DNA from: Duganella sp. BuS-21
Lineage (GTDB): Bacteria; Pseudomonadota; Gammaproteobacteria; Burkholderiales; Burkholderiaceae_D
Assembly (NCBI GenBank): GCA_041874725.1
Contig: CP097466.1
Span: forward strand, 3,410,001-3,474,000
Length of the DNA: 64,000 nucleotides
Direction: 5' to 3'
Shown: in pieces, positions 33,451-46,839 of the stretch
Position numbering within the stretch: position 1 is the first letter of the stretch
How the letters are laid out: the number at the start of each line of letters is the position of its first letter
Translations under genes and position numbers: made by a program
Notes under the pieces: generated by a model
The model's input: only the letters and a program-made list of their open reading frames with translations
Told to the model about the DNA's origin: nothing
Databases searched by the model: none

Positions 33451-34086
33451 ATGAAACGCAATCTCCTTGCCGCCGCTGCGCTGGCATTCACCGCAATCTC
33501 GTCCGCCCACGCCGCCGGCATCACTGGCCTGGTGAATACCGGCGTCGGCATCAGCGGTCAATCGGACGGCAACTACGCACTGAGTTCGGCTGTCAGCAGC
33601 ACCGCCGTCATCACCTACGACAGCCAGTGGCCGATCGGCCCATGGCTGGCCAATAGCAGCGCGTCGAAATGGATCACGCCGACCGCAGGCCAGGGCGATA
33701 CCTTCGACCCGTCGACTTCGGGCATCTATACCTATACGCTGAGTTTCGACCTGAGCGGCTACAACGCAGCCAGCGCCGCCTTCAGCGGCCGCTTCGCGGC
33801 GGACAATTCCGTGGTGGTGAAACTCAACGACCAAGTCATCGGCAATGCCACCGGCTTCAGCGACTGGACCAGCTTCAGCGCCAGCGGCGGCTTTGCGCCC
33901 GGCGTCAACACGCTGGACTTCGTGGTCACCAATTGGGCGCAGAACGGCGGCAATCCGACCGGCTTGCGCGTGGAGTTTGGTTCGTCCAGTGTGATGGCGG
34001 CGGTTCCGGAACCGGAAACCTACGCCATGCTGCTGGGAGGCCTCGTCCTGGTCGGCGCCGTCGTGCGCCGCCGCAAACCGCAGTAA
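33451..34086 (+). CDS. PEP-CTERM sorted surface protein 2
   Basis: 211 residues: signal peptide (MKRNLLAAAALAFTAISSAHA), the same beta-rich domain as the preceding gene (SKWITPTAGQGDTFDPS, YTYTLSFDLSGYNAASA, GNPTGLRVEFGSS) and a VPEPETYAMLLGGLVLVGA tail with RRRKPQ end. It is a tandem duplicate at roughly half identity by eye. AGAGG lies before the ATG; an upstream in-frame start would cut into the spacer. The genes have separate promoter candidates, so they may be expressed under different conditions. Confidence 0.9.
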   Translation: MKRNLLAAAALAFTAISSAHAAGITGLVNTGVGISGQSDGNYALSSAVSSTAVITYDSQWPIGPWLANSSASKWITPTAGQGDTFDPSTSGIYTYTLSFDLSGYNAASAAFSGRFAADNSVVVKLNDQVIGNATGFSDWTSFSASGGFAPGVNTLDFVVTNWAQNGGNPTGLRVEFGSSSVMAAVPEPETYAMLLGGLVLVGAVVRRRKPQ

Positions 34087-34114
34087 GCAGCAAGCAGCAC
34101 GTAGTTAGCAGCAT

Positions 34115-34134
34115 GCAGTAAGCAGTAAGCAGTA
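34115..34134. repeat. Short tandem repeat GCAGTAA
   Basis: Nearly three copies of a 7-base unit downstream of the PEP-CTERM gene 2 stop, within a stretch of imperfect GCAGCAA/GCAGTAA units that starts at the stop codon itself. Noncoding. Confidence 0.6.
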
Positions 34135-34161
34135 TCGTAGGAACTCCTTGGGTTAATTTTC

Positions 34162-34331
34162 AAACCGCCTCACCAGGCTAATGCCGTTAAGTTAAGCTGA
34201 AAATAGGCTTCGTCATTCCCGCGAATGCGGGAATCCATGAGGCGCATGCCCGGCTAACTCAGCATGGATCCCGGCTTTCGCCGGGACGACATCGCTTAAC
34301 TTAACGGCATTACCTCACCAGGCGGTTTTTT
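34162..34331. terminator. Intrinsic terminator split by a MITE
   Basis: Left part AAACCGCCTCACCAGGC (34162-34178) and right part CCTCACCAGGCGG plus eight or more T's (34313 onward) share CCTCACCAGGC. Removing the element and one copy restores arms AAACCGCCT and AGGCGGTTT around a CACC loop, followed by a T-run: a standard terminator between convergent genes. Confidence 0.75.
34179..34312. mobile_element. MITE-like element, copy 2, with target duplication
   Basis: 134 bp with perfect 19-bp terminal inverted repeats TAATGCCGTTAAGTTAAGC (34179-34197) and their complement (34294-34312). It is flanked by the 11-bp direct repeat CCTCACCAGGC (34168-34178 and 34313-34323). The interior is the same as copy 1 at 3194-3306 in reverse orientation, plus about 14 extra bases. 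No gene inside. Confidence 0.82.
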
Positions 34332-34346
34332 TTGCGCGCCAGCGAT

Positions 34347-39350
<5,004 letters not shown>

Positions 39351-39456
39351 ATCAGGGCGCGCTCCTCTCTGGGGGTGATTCAAGCATACGGAAATGCCGA
39401 CTGAAAGTCCACAGCGCTAGTACAATCGCCCCAGGCAAACGAGAGTAGGTACACCT

Positions 39457-40407
39457 ATGAAACCTGAAGTCCTGGTCGTGGCGGCCAGTCCCTCCGCCAG
39501 CGTGATGGCCCAGCTGGAACAGCATTTTCATTGCCACCATTTGTGGCAGCAGTCACCGGAGCAGCAGGCCGACTGGCTGCGCGGCGTGGCCGGCGCCGTG
39601 CGCGCCGTGCTCACCACCGGCAACCTTGGCATCAGCGCGGCGCTGCTGGCGCAGCTGCCCGCCGTGGAAATTGTCGCGGTGAACGGCATCGGCACCGACG
39701 CGGTAGACCTGACGGCCACGCGCGCGCGCGGCATCGCGGTCACCAATACGCCGGGCGTGCTGACCGACGACGTCGCCGACCTGGCCCTGACCATGCTGCT
39801 GGCGGCCGCGCGCCGCCTGCCGGCGCTGGACTTCTACGTGCGCACCGGCGCCTGGGAAGCGGGCAAGCCGGTGGCGCCGGCGCGGGCGCTGCGCGGCAAG
39901 GTGTGCGGCATTTTCGGTTTTGGCCGCATCGGCCAGGCGATCGCGCTGCGGGCGCAGGCGTTCGGCATGCAAGTGCGCTACTTCCAGCCGCGCGCCATCG
40001 AGGGGACCAACCTGCCGCGCGCCGCTTCGCTGCTGGCGCTGGCGGAAGACAGCGACTATCTGGTACTGAGTGCGCCCGCCAGCCCGGCCACGCGGCATGC
40101 GGTCGACGCGGCGGTGCTGGCGGCGCTCGGCGCGCAAGGCACGCTGGTGAATATCGCGCGTGGCGCGCTGGTGGATGAAGCAGCGTTGATCGATGCCTTG
40201 CGCGCACGCACGCTGGGCATGGCAGCGCTGGACGTCTTCGCCGACGAACCGCGGGTGCCGGCCGCCTTGCGGGAACTCGACAACGTGGTGCTGACGCCGC
40301 ACGTCGGCAGCCTGACGGTGGAAACGCGCCACGCCATGGGCCAGCTGGTGGTCGACAACCTGCTAGCGTACTTCAGCGGCCGGCCGCTGCTGACGCCAGT
40401 GGGGTGA
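39457..40407 (+). CDS. NAD(P)-dependent 2-hydroxyacid dehydrogenase
   Basis: 316 residues, D-isomer-specific family. NAD-binding GFGRIGQAIALRA, catalytic Arg in NIARGALVDE, Glu in the DEP segment and His in LTPHVGS are all present. This group includes glyoxylate/hydroxypyruvate reductases; substrate is not determined by sequence. TACAAT at 39421-39426 may be its -10. The last 35 bases overlap the 3' end of the convergent siaD gene. Confidence 0.93.
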   Translation: MKPEVLVVAASPSASVMAQLEQHFHCHHLWQQSPEQQADWLRGVAGAVRAVLTTGNLGISAALLAQLPAVEIVAVNGIGTDAVDLTATRARGIAVTNTPGVLTDDVADLALTMLLAAARRLPALDFYVRTGAWEAGKPVAPARALRGKVCGIFGFGRIGQAIALRAQAFGMQVRYFQPRAIEGTNLPRAASLLALAEDSDYLVLSAPASPATRHAVDAAVLAALGAQGTLVNIARGALVDEAALIDALRARTLGMAALDVFADEPRVPAALRELDNVVLTPHVGSLTVETRHAMGQLVVDNLLAYFSGRPLLTPVG

Positions 40408-41131
40408 CCGCCAGCGGCAGCTGGGCGTAGACTTTCACGCAGTTGCGGCCGGCGCGCTTGGCGGCGTACAGCGCTTCGTCAGCGCGGGCGTAGGCCAGTT
40501 CGAAGCTGGTGCCTTGCGCATTCCAGCTGACGCCCACGCTGGCCGTGATCTGACGGTTGATCGGCGCGCCGAAGACCTGGTCGGCGATGGCGTCGCAGAT
40601 GCGCAGCGCCACCGCCTTGGATTCTTCCTGCGAGGAGGTCGGCCAGACCACCGAGAATTCCTCGCCGCCGACGCGGCCGATCGCCACGGCGGGACCGAGC
40701 AGCGCCTGCAAACAGGCCACCACGGTAATGATGACGGCATCGCCGGCCGGATGGCCGAAATCGTCGTTGACCCACTTGAAGTGGTCGATATCGAGCACGA
40801 TCAGCGCCATGTCGCCTTGCTGCAGGCAGGCCGAGGCCTGGTCGATCACCGCCGCCCGGTTCAAGGCGCCGCTCAGCGGATCGTGCGTGGCGCGGTACTC
40901 CAGCTGCTGCGCCAGTTCGTGCAGCTGGCGGTTCATCTGGTTCATGTCCAGTTCAGCGCGGTCGCTGCGGCGGATCAGGCGGCGGCTCTCGCGCATCAGG
41001 CGCTCGTAGTGGACGATCAGCTCGGCCAGCGCCGAGCGGGCGTCGGCCTGAGGGTCTTCATGCGCGCACCTGGCGTTGGCCAGCGCGGCGCTTTCCAGCG
41101 CAAACAGGTCGGCGTCGGCCATGGGTTTCAT
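40373..41131 (-). CDS. siaD: Diguanylate cyclase, SiaD-like
   Basis: 252 residues: an N-terminal helical/coiled-coil region (about 5-78) then GGDEF with GGEEF at 155-159, and ATHDPLSGALNR. The RxxD inhibitory site is absent (Gly and Val at its positions). In Pseudomonas aeruginosa, SiaD makes c-di-GMP when bound by unphosphorylated SiaC. Size, domain order and place after siaC match. ATG 41131 overlaps the siaC stop (TGATG). The 3' end overlaps the convergent dehydrogenase by 35 bases. Confidence 0.87.
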   Translation of the reverse strand: MKPMADADLFALESAALANARCAHEDPQADARSALAELIVHYERLMRESRRLIRRSDRAELDMNQMNRQLHELAQQLEYRATHDPLSGALNRAAVIDQASACLQQGDMALIVLDIDHFKWVNDDFGHPAGDAVIITVVACLQALLGPAVAIGRVGGEEFSVVWPTSSQEESKAVALRICDAIADQVFGAPINRQITASVGVSWNAQGTSFELAYARADEALYAAKRAGRNCVKVYAQLPLAVTPLASAAAGR

Positions 41132-41517
41132 CAGTTGCTCACTGCGTGGTCGTGGAAGTCGAGGGCGCCGAAATCGTCCTGTAGCTCCTGGCCGAATTCG
41201 AGGATGGTGTCGTCGTCCTCGTCGTGATACCAGTTCAGGCGCACCTGATTGCCTGCCACGGCGGCGTTGTTCAGCGCCTCGAAGAAGGTGAACAGCATCT
41301 TGGTGCTGGAGCTGTTGAAGTAGGCCAGCGAGACGTTGACGGTAATCTCCGCATCGGTGCAGCCATCGAGCCAGGTCTGCACCCGCGCGATCACCGGGCC
41401 GTAGAAGGCGGCGGCGTTCTCGGGATAGGATTCGCCCTTGATCGACAGTGTCTGCTGGTCGAAGCGGAAGTCGATTTCCGGCGAGGTGGGCGAGGCGGCG
41501 ATAAACAGTGGTTCCAT
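41131..41517 (-). CDS. siaC: SiaC-like regulator (DUF1987)
   Basis: 128 residues, an anti-sigma-antagonist-like fold (DUF1987). A Ser/Thr cluster at 69-72 in YFNSSSTKML is the probable phosphorylation site. The N-terminus PTSPEIDF...GESYPENAAAFY is characteristic. In the known system, phosphorylation by SiaB inactivates it and SiaA dephosphorylation lets it switch on SiaD. Gap to siaB is 32 bases. The identification is by family; the partners in order confirm it. Confidence 0.88.
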   Translation of the reverse strand: MEPLFIAASPTSPEIDFRFDQQTLSIKGESYPENAAAFYGPVIARVQTWLDGCTDAEITVNVSLAYFNSSSTKMLFTFFEALNNAAVAGNQVRLNWYHDEDDDTILEFGQELQDDFGALDFHDHAVSN

Positions 41518-41549
41518 TGGTGTTCTCAGTATTGTTCTCAGTGCTGGGT

Positions 41550-42107
41550 TCAGATAATCGCTTTGATGCAGAAGACGGTGGTCTCAGGTTCGAATTCGTC
41601 GGCGACAAATTCGAACTCCAGCGGCTCGCTGGCGTCGCGCGCCATGGTCAGGAAGCCTAGGCCCGCGCCCTTGCTGTCGGCCGGCGTTTCCTCGCGCAGG
41701 GCCTTCTTGTAGGCGGACTTGATCTCTTCCATCGACATGGTGTGCAGCGGCTCCAGGCGGCTGCGGATGCGCTCCACGTTGGCGCTGTCGACCGGATTGG
41801 CGCACAACAGGAAGAAGCTGTCGCCCTTCATGCCGATGCAGAAGGAGCCGCGCCGCATCTGATTTTCGCTGTGCGCATGCGGCGTCAGGGTGTCGGACGA
41901 GTAGTGCATGATGTTCTGCGACATTTCGACGAACGACGAGAAGATGCGGCGCCGCGTCGGCCCGGCCGCGCCGGCGGTGTCCAGGCGGGCCTTGATGGTT
42001 TCCGAAATGGCCGCCACCACATGCTGCGAGAAATAGCCCACGTAGAAAAAGATGATGTGGCGCTTGCGGGCCACTTCGTAAAAATCGCTGAATTCTTTGT
42101 ACAACAA
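41550..42107 (-). CDS. siaB: SiaB-like protein kinase
   Basis: 185 residues of the GHKL-type SiaB family. The N-box is read as EMSQNIMHYS (Glu61, Asn65) and a G-box as GAGLGFLTMA. It phosphorylates SiaC. The start is TTG 42107, which has GAGGAG six bases upstream; a second TTG follows directly. Third-gene-to-second spacing is short, consistent with a siaA-B-C-D operon. Confidence 0.87.
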   Translation of the reverse strand: MLYKEFSDFYEVARKRHIIFFYVGYFSQHVVAAISETIKARLDTAGAAGPTRRRIFSSFVEMSQNIMHYSSDTLTPHAHSENQMRRGSFCIGMKGDSFFLLCANPVDSANVERIRSRLEPLHTMSMEEIKSAYKKALREETPADSKGAGLGFLTMARDASEPLEFEFVADEFEPETTVFCIKAII

Positions 42108-42132
42108 ATCGTGCTCCTCTAGACGCCGTCGG

Positions 42133-43356
42133 TTACGGGCGCAGGCAGAAAAAGGTCAGGTCGTCGCGCCGCGGCTGTTCGCCTTGCCATGCCTGGTAGT
42201 CGTCGAGCATGGCCTGCGAGACGTGGCGCGCGCACTGGGTGCGATGGGCCAGCAGCACATCGCGCATGCGGCGCTTGCCGTAGGCGATGTCCTTGGCGCC
42301 GCCGATCTGGTCGATCAAGCCATCGGTGGTGAGGAACAGCAGGCTGCCCTCGGGGATGTCGATGATCTTGTTGGTCCACTGGTAGTCCAGCGGCGAGTCG
42401 ATATAGCCGACGCCCATGCGTTCGCCGTCCACCGTTTGCACCGCCTGCTGTTCCGGGTCCAGCTGGAACAGCGACAGCTTGGCGCCGGCGAAATGCAGGC
42501 GGCGTGCGGCGTTGTCGAACCAGAGGAAGGCGGCATCCATGCCGTCGTTCGATTCAGCCGAGCCGTGGCCCTCGACCTGGCCCAGCATGCCCTTGACGCC
42601 GCGATTGACTTCGGCGATCAGGCGCGCCGGATCGCGCGGACCTAGTTGTTGCAAGGCTTGCGCCAGGGTCGACGAGGAAATCAGGGTCATGAACGCGCCG
42701 GGCACGCCGTGGCCGGTGCAGTCGGCGATGGCGGCGAACCAGCCGTCTTCGTAGCGCGCGAAATGATAGAAGTCGCCGCCGACCACGTCGCGCGGCTGCC
42801 ATTCGAGATGGGCGTCTTCCAGCGCGTCGGACAGCGCCAGGTTGGAGGGCCGCAGCAGCGAGCGCTGGATCACGCTGGCATAGTCGATGCTGTGCATGAT
42901 CTGGCGGTTTTTCTCGGCCTGCATATTGGCCACCACGTTCATCAACTGCAGGCCGAAGCCGACGCCGGCCAGGGTGCCGTCGCGGGTCACGATAAAGCCG
43001 TCGGCCAGCGCCTTCTCGCCCGATTCGACGGCGCGGAAGGTCAGCGCTTCGATGCTCATGGCGGCATCGACGATCAGCGGTTCCTTGTCCATGAAGGCGA
43101 TGCAGCTCTTCTTGCCGTACAGCTCATGGTAGAAGGGCTTGGACATCTGCGACATGAAGATGTTGCGGCTGATGAGGCCTATCGGGCGGCCGCCCTCGAT
43201 CACCGGAAGGCTCATCAGGTCGCGGCGCTCGGTAAACAATTCGAGCACGGCGAAATTGCCGGTGTCGGACAGCACCGAGATCGTCTCCACGCACAGGTCG
43301 GCGGCAACGGAGAGGCGAAAGCGGGGCAGGTGCAAACGAGAGGCATTGAACTCCAC
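42133..43356 (-). CDS. siaA: PP2C-type phosphatase, SiaA-like, with an N-terminal CBS-like sensor
   Basis: 407 residues. The C-terminal SpoIIE/PPM phosphatase (about 160-405) has metal ligands in RDVVGGDF (Asp190, Asp195), ADCTGHGVPGAF (Asp212) and LTTDGLIDQ. The first 150 residues are a CBS-pair-like region (DLMSLPVIEGGRPIGLISR ... FIVTRDGTLAGVGFG). P. aeruginosa SiaA instead has a membrane-bound sensor and HAMP. The phosphatase would activate SiaC. No signal peptide or membrane segment, so it should sense inside the cytoplasm. The start is GTG 43356, with AAAGG upstream. Confidence 0.85.
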   Translation of the reverse strand: MEFNASRLHLPRFRLSVAADLCVETISVLSDTGNFAVLELFTERRDLMSLPVIEGGRPIGLISRNIFMSQMSKPFYHELYGKKSCIAFMDKEPLIVDAAMSIEALTFRAVESGEKALADGFIVTRDGTLAGVGFGLQLMNVVANMQAEKNRQIMHSIDYASVIQRSLLRPSNLALSDALEDAHLEWQPRDVVGGDFYHFARYEDGWFAAIADCTGHGVPGAFMTLISSSTLAQALQQLGPRDPARLIAEVNRGVKGMLGQVEGHGSAESNDGMDAAFLWFDNAARRLHFAGAKLSLFQLDPEQQAVQTVDGERMGVGYIDSPLDYQWTNKIIDIPEGSLLFLTTDGLIDQIGGAKDIAYGKRRMRDVLLAHRTQCARHVSQAMLDDYQAWQGEQPRRDDLTFFCLRP

Positions 43357-43533
43357 GGCCGTAAACCTTTTATCAATACTGAAGCTAAGATGCTACTGGG
43401 AAATTATTACCGCCTGATTACATCTTAGTTGAAAGAAAACAGTGTTGATTTAATTGCCTTGCGGTAATAACGCTGTCACATTTGCTGTGTAGATTGGCCG
43501 GCATTCGCGCTGCAAGCGCACTTAGACCATTGA

Positions 43534-45165
43534 ATGCTTATGAAACTACCTCAATTGAATACCGGTATGCGGGTGATGGCGTCGTTCGCGGTGCTGCTGG
43601 TGGCGATGGCCTGCATGTCGGGCGTCTCGCTGTGGCGGCTGCAAGCGGCCAACGACATGGCCTCCAGCCTGGTGAATGAAAAACTGGCACGTCAGCAGCT
43701 GACCTCCGAGCTGCTGGGCGTGACCGAACTGAACGCCTTGCGGGCGATGTCGATCGGCCGCAGCGACAGCCTGGAGGTGTCCGATATTTTCCAGGCCCAG
43801 CTGAGCGCCGGCGAGAAAACGGCGGCCGCGCTGGAACGCCAGTTGGCGGCGATGCCGGTCGACGCCGGCGAGGCCGCATTGCTGCCGGCCGTGACGCAAA
43901 ACAAGACCGCCTTCCTGGCCATGCGCGCCGACCTGTTCAAGTTCAAGGACAGCGGCCGGATCCAGGAAGTGAGCGACCTGCTCGACAATAGATGGCCAGG
44001 CGTCTACAAAGCCTATGCCGGCGCGCTGGAAAAGCTGCTGGCGTACCAGGCGCAGCAAGCCAAGGCGTTGGCCGCGTATTCAGCCAGCCAGTTCGAGGGC
44101 AGCCGCGCGCTGCTGGTCGGCCTGGGCATGGCGACGCTGGCGTTGGGCGCGGCGCTGGCGCTGCTGCTCACGCGCAGCATCGTGCGCCCTTTGACGCAGG
44201 CGGTGGAACTGGCCGAGCAGGTGGCCGGCGGCGAGCTGCACGTCGCCATCGAGCATGGCCGCAGCGATGAAATCGGCCAGCTGTTCGACGCGCTGTCGCA
44301 CATGACCGGTCGCCTGGCCGACACCGTGGGCCGTGTGCGCGATGGCGCGGTGGCCATCGATTCGGCCTCGCGCGAAATTGCGACCGGTAATATGGACCTG
44401 TCGCGCCGCACCGAGCACCAGGCCGGCGCGCTGGAAGAAACGGCGTCGGCGATGGATGAACTGACGGCGGCGGTGAAGCAAAACAGCGGCCACGCGCGCC
44501 AGGCCAACCAGCTGGCGATGTCGGCATCCGAGGTGGCGGGCAAGGGCGGGGCGGTGGTGACGGAAGTGGTGCAGACCATGGCCAGCATCAACGACTACGC
44601 GCGCAAGATCGTCGACATCACCAGTGTGATCGACGGTATCGCCTTCCAGACCAATATCCTGGCGCTGAACGCGGCGGTAGAAGCGGCGCGCGCCGGCGAG
44701 CAGGGGCGCGGCTTCGCGGTGGTGGCGGGCGAGGTGCGCAACCTGGCGCAATGCTCGGCGGCAGCGGCCAAGGAGATCAAGAAGCTGATCAACGACTCGG
44801 CCGCACGTGTGGCCAGCGGCAGCGCGTTGGCGGAGACGGCCGGCGCCACGATGGGCGACATCGTCGCCAGCGTGCAGAAGGTCACCGCCATCATCGGCGC
44901 CATCAGCGCTGCCAGCGCGGAGCAGGAGCACGGCATCGAGCAGGTCAACGCGGCCATCAGCGAGATGGACGACGTCACCCAGCAGAACGCCGCGCTGGTG
45001 GAGGAAGCAGCAGCGGCGGCGGCGGCGATGCAGGCGCAGGCACGCGAGCTGTCGCAACTGGTCGGCGCCTTCAAGACCGACGCGCGCAGCGCCATCGTTC
45101 AACACCTGCCGCAGCGGCCGTCCTTGCCGGCGCTGCAAGCGCCAATGCTGCGCCAGGCGGCATAA
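43534..45165 (+). CDS. Methyl-accepting chemotaxis protein
   Basis: 543 residues: TM1 (about 12-32), a four-helix ligand-binding domain outside (about 35-185), TM2 (about 190-210), HAMP ([18 protein letters not shown]), and the MCP signalling domain with [18 protein letters not shown] at its tip. It has no C-terminal CheR-tethering pentapeptide. A Cys stands in [11 protein letters not shown] where LAQRSA is usual. It is divergent from the sia operon with 177 bases between. ATG 43534 or 43540 could be the start. Confidence 0.93.
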   Translation: MLMKLPQLNTGMRVMASFAVLLVAMACMSGVSLWRLQAANDMASSLVNEKLARQQLTSELLGVTELNALRAMSIGRSDSLEVSDIFQAQLSAGEKTAAALERQLAAMPVDAGEAALLPAVTQNKTAFLAMRADLFKFKDSGRIQEVSDLLDNRWPGVYKAYAGALEKLLAYQAQQAKALAAYSASQFEGSRALLVGLGMATLALGAALALLLTRSIVRPLTQAVELAEQVAGGELHVAIEHGRSDEIGQLFDALSHMTGRLADTVGRVRDGAVAIDSASREIATGNMDLSRRTEHQAGALEETASAMDELTAAVKQNSGHARQANQLAMSASEVAGKGGAVVTEVVQTMASINDYARKIVDITSVIDGIAFQTNILALNAAVEAARAGEQGRGFAVVAGEVRNLAQCSAAAAKEIKKLINDSAARVASGSALAETAGATMGDIVASVQKVTAIIGAISAASAEQEHGIEQVNAAISEMDDVTQQNAALVEEAAAAAAAMQAQARELSQLVGAFKTDARSAIVQHLPQRPSLPALQAPMLRQAA

Positions 45166-45244
45166 GCACAGCTGCGCGGCGGAATATCGATAGCAATAAA
45201 TCTTGCTTGTCCAGGCCGGGCGGGGCGGCTATGCTGCGCGCCTG

Positions 45245-45756
45245 TTCCTATCGAAAGCAGTGTTCGACAACCTGGTGTATCTCGATACCGCCGGCGAGCC
45301 TACGCCATGGCTGGCGCGGTCGTGGAAGGTGTCGCCGGACGGCCGCGTCTACACCTTCGTTTTGCGGCGCGACGTGACCTTTAGCGATGGCACACGCTTC
45401 GATGCGGAAGCGGTACGAATACGCCGGGCTATGTGGACACCTACCAGCATGTCCAGGCGCGATGCCGACGCTATCCGCCTCAAGGAAGGCCGCCGCCTCA
45501 GCGTGGAATTGCTGACGACAGGGGATGAAAGGACGCCGCCGGCCTCGGTGCGCCAGATCCAGGCCGATTTGCAGCGCGTAGGCATAGAGCTGCGCCTGAA
45601 ACCAATCAAGTCCGCCGAGCTATCCGACGTGGTCACCGCCGGCCAATATGACGCATTGACCGGAGGCTGGTGGTCTACACGAAACACCTGCATGGCGTGC
45701 TGTTCGACACCACCCACAACACCCCCATCCTCACCGGCGCATGGCTCGACCAGTAA
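45245..45756 (+). pseudogene. Decayed ABC peptide-binding protein (SBP family 5)
   Basis: The frame shows two separate family segments: KAVFDNLVYLDTAGEPTPW through VTFSDGTRFDAEAV (near the N-terminus of such proteins) and, after a junction at about 45415, SVRQIQADLQRVGIELRLK through GQYDALTGGWW (near the C-terminus). The middle 250 or so residues, the signal peptide and the end are gone. The last 26 bases overlap the convergent immunity-like gene. Confidence 0.75.
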
Positions 45757-46279
45757 TTTCAATTTTGCGTTCACAGGCAGTATCGATGCTGCGCTTGCCG
45801 TCTGGACTCACGGGTGTTGCTCTACGCAACATTCGCCTTGCGCGGTGTCGCAGATTTTGTGACATCGCCTTGTCCTCTGCCATATTTCCCAACTCATCCC
45901 AGAAGAGAGGAAGTAGATGAGGTTGGTAGTCCAACCAGTTTAATGCCAACTGTGGCCAGTAGTCAGACACGCTACTGTGGAAGACGTGTTTCAGCAGCGG
46001 CGTCGAAGGAAATCGCTGAATGCTGTGAGCGTATTCTGGTTGAGATTGACATGCTTTGAACAAGTGCTGAGCGAATTCAGAAGGATTCACCTCAAACAAT
46101 ATCATCATGAGCACGAATTTTTCTTCTGCATCGAAGTTAACAAGCTCCTCGAATCGACGTTGCGTGCACCAGCCATTGTTTTTGTACACGCCGATTAGCT
46201 GCTCACCACGGGTGAACAGCCAGCAGTAGGGGGGGGGCTGAAGATAGGGCGGGATTGCCACCACTTTCTCCGCTCTCAT
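45731..46279 (-). CDS. Probable immunity protein for the adjacent toxin domain
   Basis: 182 residues, cytosolic, no recognised family. It contains aromatic stretches (PPYLQPPPYCWLF; NWLDYQPHLLPLFWDELG). Its ATG (46279) overlaps the stop of the toxin-domain gene by four bases, the classic coupling of toxin and immunity. The immunity call is from context alone. The C-terminal 20 residues are basic and may be recent, since they overlap a decayed gene. AT-rich compared with neighbours. Confidence 0.5.
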   Translation of the reverse strand: MRAEKVVAIPPYLQPPPYCWLFTRGEQLIGVYKNNGWCTQRRFEELVNFDAEEKFVLMMILFEVNPSEFAQHLFKACQSQPEYAHSIQRFPSTPLLKHVFHSSVSDYWPQLALNWLDYQPHLLPLFWDELGNMAEDKAMSQNLRHRARRMLRRATPVSPDGKRSIDTACERKIEITGRAMRR

Positions 46280-46608
46280 TGCTGCCTCCAGTAGTGGTGT
46301 ATGACAGGCAATCCTGTACGTGCCGATAGCCACAATCGGAACTTATTTCGGATCGCTGGCGTCCAGTGATAGCCAAAATGGCCGCTTTGCTCGCTGGTGA
46401 GGATTTCACCGCGCGCTCCCCTCGATAGCGTTCCGCCGACGACAACGGCGCCTCGGTCAACGCCAATTGCTGCGGCTAGCTGCTCGTGCTTCGATCCCTG
46501 CAACTGGGCGTGAGCTTTAATAACGCCAGTTGCGAACCTGTTTTTCTGAGGGCAGTACACGAATTCTACGCTTTTCAATCTCGGGACGTAGGCCTTGAAG
46601 GCCGCCAC
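46276..46608 (-). CDS. Orphan polymorphic toxin domain (type 43-like)
   Basis: 110 residues from a GTG; the frame also reads through further upstream with no ATG (IKELRSIRAVAAFKAYV). Blocks FVYCPQKNRFATG, GSKHEQLAAAIGVDRG, VVVGGTLSRGARGEIL, SGHFGYHWTPAIRN and HHYWRQQ recall the polymorphic toxin type 43 C-terminal domain as I remember it. A whole toxin would have a long delivery region before this; here the reverse strand upstream holds only a repeat and then the phosphatase gene. So this is a detached toxin tip with a linked partner. Effector chemistry is not known to me. Confidence 0.55.
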   Translation of the reverse strand: MAAFKAYVPRLKSVEFVYCPQKNRFATGVIKAHAQLQGSKHEQLAAAIGVDRGAVVVGGTLSRGARGEILTSEQSGHFGYHWTPAIRNKFRLWLSARTGLPVIHHYWRQQ

Positions 46609-46664
46609 TGCCCGGATCGATCTCAGCTCCTTGATGTGTCGCCATATGGGCGCCTTGAAAAACT

Positions 46665-46742
46665 GTCATTCCCGCGCAGGCGGGAATCCATAGGTCGCAT
46701 GTTTGCTGGCTCAGCATGGGTTCCAGCTTGCGCGGGAACGAC
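46665..46742. repeat. REP-like palindromic repeat, copy 3 (core only)
   Basis: Starts GTCATTCCCGCGC and ends with a near-complement GCGCGGGAACGAC, with TCAGCATGG in the middle. It is the same core as the elements at 3194 and 34179 but lacks the TTAAGTTAAGC ends. It lies just upstream of the toxin-domain reading frame. Confidence 0.75.
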
Positions 46743-46774
46743 AAACTGTGGGTTTTGCGCGGTGCCTGGAAGTG

Positions 46775-46792
46775 TCGTCATCGGCCCGTCAT
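46775..46792 (+). promoter_or_regulatory. Possible PhoB box with -10
   Basis: Two 7-mers TCGTCAT and CCGTCAT 11 bases apart match the Pho-box halves (CTGTCAT) at 5 and 5-6 of 7 positions. A TTATCT about 10 bases on (46802-46807) would serve as -10, the spacing of PhoB-dependent promoters. It is in front of a phosphatase operon. Confidence 0.45.
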
Positions 46793-46839
46793 AAACGTTT
46801 GTTATCTTGCTAGCCTTTATAACAAGCCGGATTGACGAT

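Noticed and set aside
46517..46744. 75-residue frame reading WIPACAGMT-type residues
   Set aside because: It is mostly translation of the REP-like repeat, a common source of false small genes.
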